A model generated the notes under the pieces. The model did not search any database. It had not been told where the DNA came from and saw nothing but the letters and a program-made list of their open reading frames with translations. From Corynebacterium sp. (lineage in GTDB: Bacteria; Actinomycetota; Actinomycetes; Mycobacteriales; Mycobacteriaceae), in NCBI RefSeq assembly GCF_030152825.1, contig NZ_JASLIP010000011.1, positions 1-50,364 on the forward strand: a stretch of DNA of 50,364 bases, given 5' to 3'. The translations under genes were made by a program, and so were the position numbers. Of this stretch, positions 48,587 to 50,364 are shown one piece after another (position 1 is the stretch's first letter; every line of letters starts with the position of its first letter).

Positions 48587-50362
48587 GTGAGCACCGCACC
48601 GTCCCAGAACAGCTCTTCTGACCAGGCCAAGCCGTGGCTGAAGTTCTATACGGAAGGGACCGCCCCAAACCTGGACTACGGGGAGACCACCCTGGTCAGC
48701 ATCTTCCGGGATGCGGTGAGTAAGTACGGCAAGCGGGATGCGATGTGGTTCCTGGGCACGCAGATCACCTACAGCGAGTTCGGTGAGCTGGTGGATAAGG
48801 CCGCGGCCGTCCTGAAGGAAAACGGCGTGAAGCGCGGCGACCGGGTGGCCGTCGTCCTCCCGAATTGCCCGGCGAACCTGGTGGCGTTCTACGCGATCGT
48901 CTCGCTGGGGGCCACGGCGGTGTACCACAACCCGCTGTACACGGCGCACGAGCTGGAAGGGCCGTTCGCGGATCACGGCGCGAAGGTCGCGGTGTTCTGG
49001 GATAATTCGGCCGATAGTGCGCAACACCTGGTGGACACCACCCCGCTGGAGAAGGTGTTCACGGTGAACATCACGAAGTCGATGCCGCTGCTGCAGCGGG
49101 TCGCGCTCTCCCTGCCGGTGCCGGCGCTGCGCAAGGCGAAGGCGAAGCTGACGGGTGGGCCGACTCAGTTCGAGGACTGGGACGCCGCCGTGGACGCGAT
49201 GGCTCCGGGGTTGGGTCGCCGCGCGATTCAGGATGCTCTGCCGATGGTGCAGCCGGAGTCCCCGGCGTTGATTCTGTACACCTCGGGCACGACCGGTTCG
49301 CCGAAAGGCGCGGTGCTGAGCCACCGGAATATCTGCGCGAACCTGATCCAGGGCAAGGCGTGGGTGCCGGGCCTGGGCGAGCAGGCCGATCCGGAGCGGA
49401 TGCTGGCGGCGCTGCCGATGTTCCACGCTTATGGCATGACGATGAACGGTGCGCTGGCACCGCTGATCGGCGGGGAGTTGCTGCTGCTCCCGGCACCGGA
49501 GCCTTCCCTGTTGCAGCAGGTGATTAAGAAGAAGAAGCCGACCTGGGTGCCGGGCGTGCCGGCCCTGTACCAGGCGATCGTGAAGCTGGCGGAGGAGAAG
49601 GACCTCGACCTGTCCACGATGCGGAACTCCTTCTCGGGTGCTTCTGCCCTGCCGGTGGAAACGGTGGAGAACTGGGAGAAGCTCACCCACGGCCGCCTGG
49701 TTGAGGGCTACGGCCTGACCGAGACCTCCCCGATCGTGCTGGGTAACCCGATGAGTGATGACCGTCGCCCCGGCTACGTCGGTGTTCCGTTCCCGGATAC
49801 GGAGGCCCGTGTGGTGGATCAGGACGACCCCACGAAGGTGCTGGACTACGGCGAGGAGGGCGAGCTGGTGGTGCGCGGGCCGCAGGTCTTCGGCGGCTAC
49901 CTGCACCAGGAGCAGCTCAACGAGAAGATCTTCGCGGATGGCTGGTTCCGCACGGGTGATATGGCCGTGATGGAGGCCGATGGCTTCGTGAAGATCGTCT
50001 CCCGCCTGAAGGAAATGATCGTCACCGGCGGGTTCAACGTCTACCCCGCCGAGGTGGAGGAGGCTCTGCTGGAGCACCCGGAGGTCAAGGAGGCCGCCGT
50101 GGTGGGCCTGTCGAAGGAGGACGGCTCCGAGCGCGTGGTCGCCGCGGTGACGCTGGCGGAAGCCGCGGAGGGCGAGGAGCACGAGCCGCGCCGCGTGGGC
50201 GAGAAGCTGCACGATTCGCTGCGCCAGCATTGCAAGAAGGTGCTGACTGGCTATAAGGTGCCGCGGGAGTTCTTCCACGTGGCAACGCTGCCGGCTGACC
50301 AGATGGGCAAGGTACGCCGCACGGAGATGCGCGCGATCCTGGAGGAGCTGGAGCGCCGCTAG
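48587..50362 (+). CDS. Long-chain fatty acid-CoA ligase (FadD family)
   Basis: Acyl-adenylate-forming enzyme of 591 residues that activates fatty acids to acyl-CoA (or acyl-AMP). AMP-binding motif LILYTSGTTGSPKGA is at about residues 227-241, EGYGLTETSP about 80 residues before the DTEARV strand, and the C-terminal GWFRTGDM and SRLKEMIVTGGFNVYPAEVEE motifs hold the catalytic lysine region. Start GTG 48587 has CGGAGG 9 bases upstream. It ends 2 bases before the window edge and is complete. With the secreted lipase at 9 kb it would fit use of external lipids, which is inference. Confidence 0.93.
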   Translation: MSTAPSQNSSSDQAKPWLKFYTEGTAPNLDYGETTLVSIFRDAVSKYGKRDAMWFLGTQITYSEFGELVDKAAAVLKENGVKRGDRVAVVLPNCPANLVAFYAIVSLGATAVYHNPLYTAHELEGPFADHGAKVAVFWDNSADSAQHLVDTTPLEKVFTVNITKSMPLLQRVALSLPVPALRKAKAKLTGGPTQFEDWDAAVDAMAPGLGRRAIQDALPMVQPESPALILYTSGTTGSPKGAVLSHRNICANLIQGKAWVPGLGEQADPERMLAALPMFHAYGMTMNGALAPLIGGELLLLPAPEPSLLQQVIKKKKPTWVPGVPALYQAIVKLAEEKDLDLSTMRNSFSGASALPVETVENWEKLTHGRLVEGYGLTETSPIVLGNPMSDDRRPGYVGVPFPDTEARVVDQDDPTKVLDYGEEGELVVRGPQVFGGYLHQEQLNEKIFADGWFRTGDMAVMEADGFVKIVSRLKEMIVTGGFNVYPAEVEEALLEHPEVKEAAVVGLSKEDGSERVVAAVTLAEAAEGEEHEPRRVGEKLHDSLRQHCKKVLTGYKVPREFFHVATLPADQMGKVRRTEMRAILEELERR

Positions 50363-50364
50363 TT

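Overview
The window is about 50 kb of high-GC chromosomal DNA from an actinobacterium, most likely a Corynebacterium. The evidence is the set of actinobacterial families present (WhiB-type WhcA, GlxR, MarP, Ssd/Tad pilus locus, [2Fe-2S] ferrochelatase, SigC, an overlapping lysC-beta start) and a gene order that, from memory, follows the Mycobacterium tuberculosis block from Rv3644c to Rv3683 and then the Corynebacterium glutamicum mrp - katA - sigC - asd - lysC neighbourhood. I cannot name the species. I see no insertion sequence, prophage or CRISPR array; this is mainly a conserved core region.

Layout. 1-5.2 kb: holB (5' part only), the membrane adenylate cyclase cyaB and topA. 5.5-8.5 kb: cold-shock protein and an MrfA/YprA-type helicase. 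8.5-10.5 kb: a secreted lipase bracketed by two copies of an inverted-repeat element, in a slot between helicase and pilus genes that looks variable between genera. 10.5-15.1 kb: a Tad/Flp pilus operon (ssd, tadA, fused tadB-tadC, Flp-like pilin, two TadE-like proteins), divergent from a HAD phosphatase. 16.3-24.9 kb: a Fic-like protein with a degenerate active site, a holin-X family membrane protein, an epoxide hydrolase-like protein, the operon nth - thioredoxin-like - Nudix - marP, glxR, and the operon DUF4177 - ridA - metallo-hydrolase. 25-29.3 kb: whcA, a class A penicillin-binding protein and a metallophosphoesterase. 29.5 kb: tRNA-Pro(CGG). 30.3-37.3 kb: a six-gene Mrp Na+/H+ antiporter operon with subunits A and B fused. 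37.4-43.2 kb: ohr, katA, sigC, a TIGR01777 epimerase and coproporphyrin ferrochelatase. 43.4-50.4 kb: a YhgE-like membrane protein, asd, lysC, a DMT-type transporter and an acyl-CoA ligase.

Functional themes. cAMP production (cyaB) and sensing (glxR) sit 20 kb apart, with a good GlxR-type operator between whcA and the penicillin-binding protein. Envelope and acid/oxidative stress functions recur: marP, PBP, whcA, ohr, katA, Mrp. Heme use (katA), heme synthesis (cpfC) and the ECF factor sigC are adjacent.

The most unexpected pattern is regulatory. At least ten genes have a TANNNT hexamer exactly seven bases before the ATG/GTG start and no Shine-Dalgarno sequence, which is the geometry of leaderless transcripts; in several cases this fixes the start codon. 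Other items worth a second look are the two-copy element around the lipase with an adjoining G-tract array, a 64-bp nested repeat between cyaB and topA, DnaA-box-like sites between ssd and the HAD gene, and the Fic-like protein that lacks its catalytic histidine.
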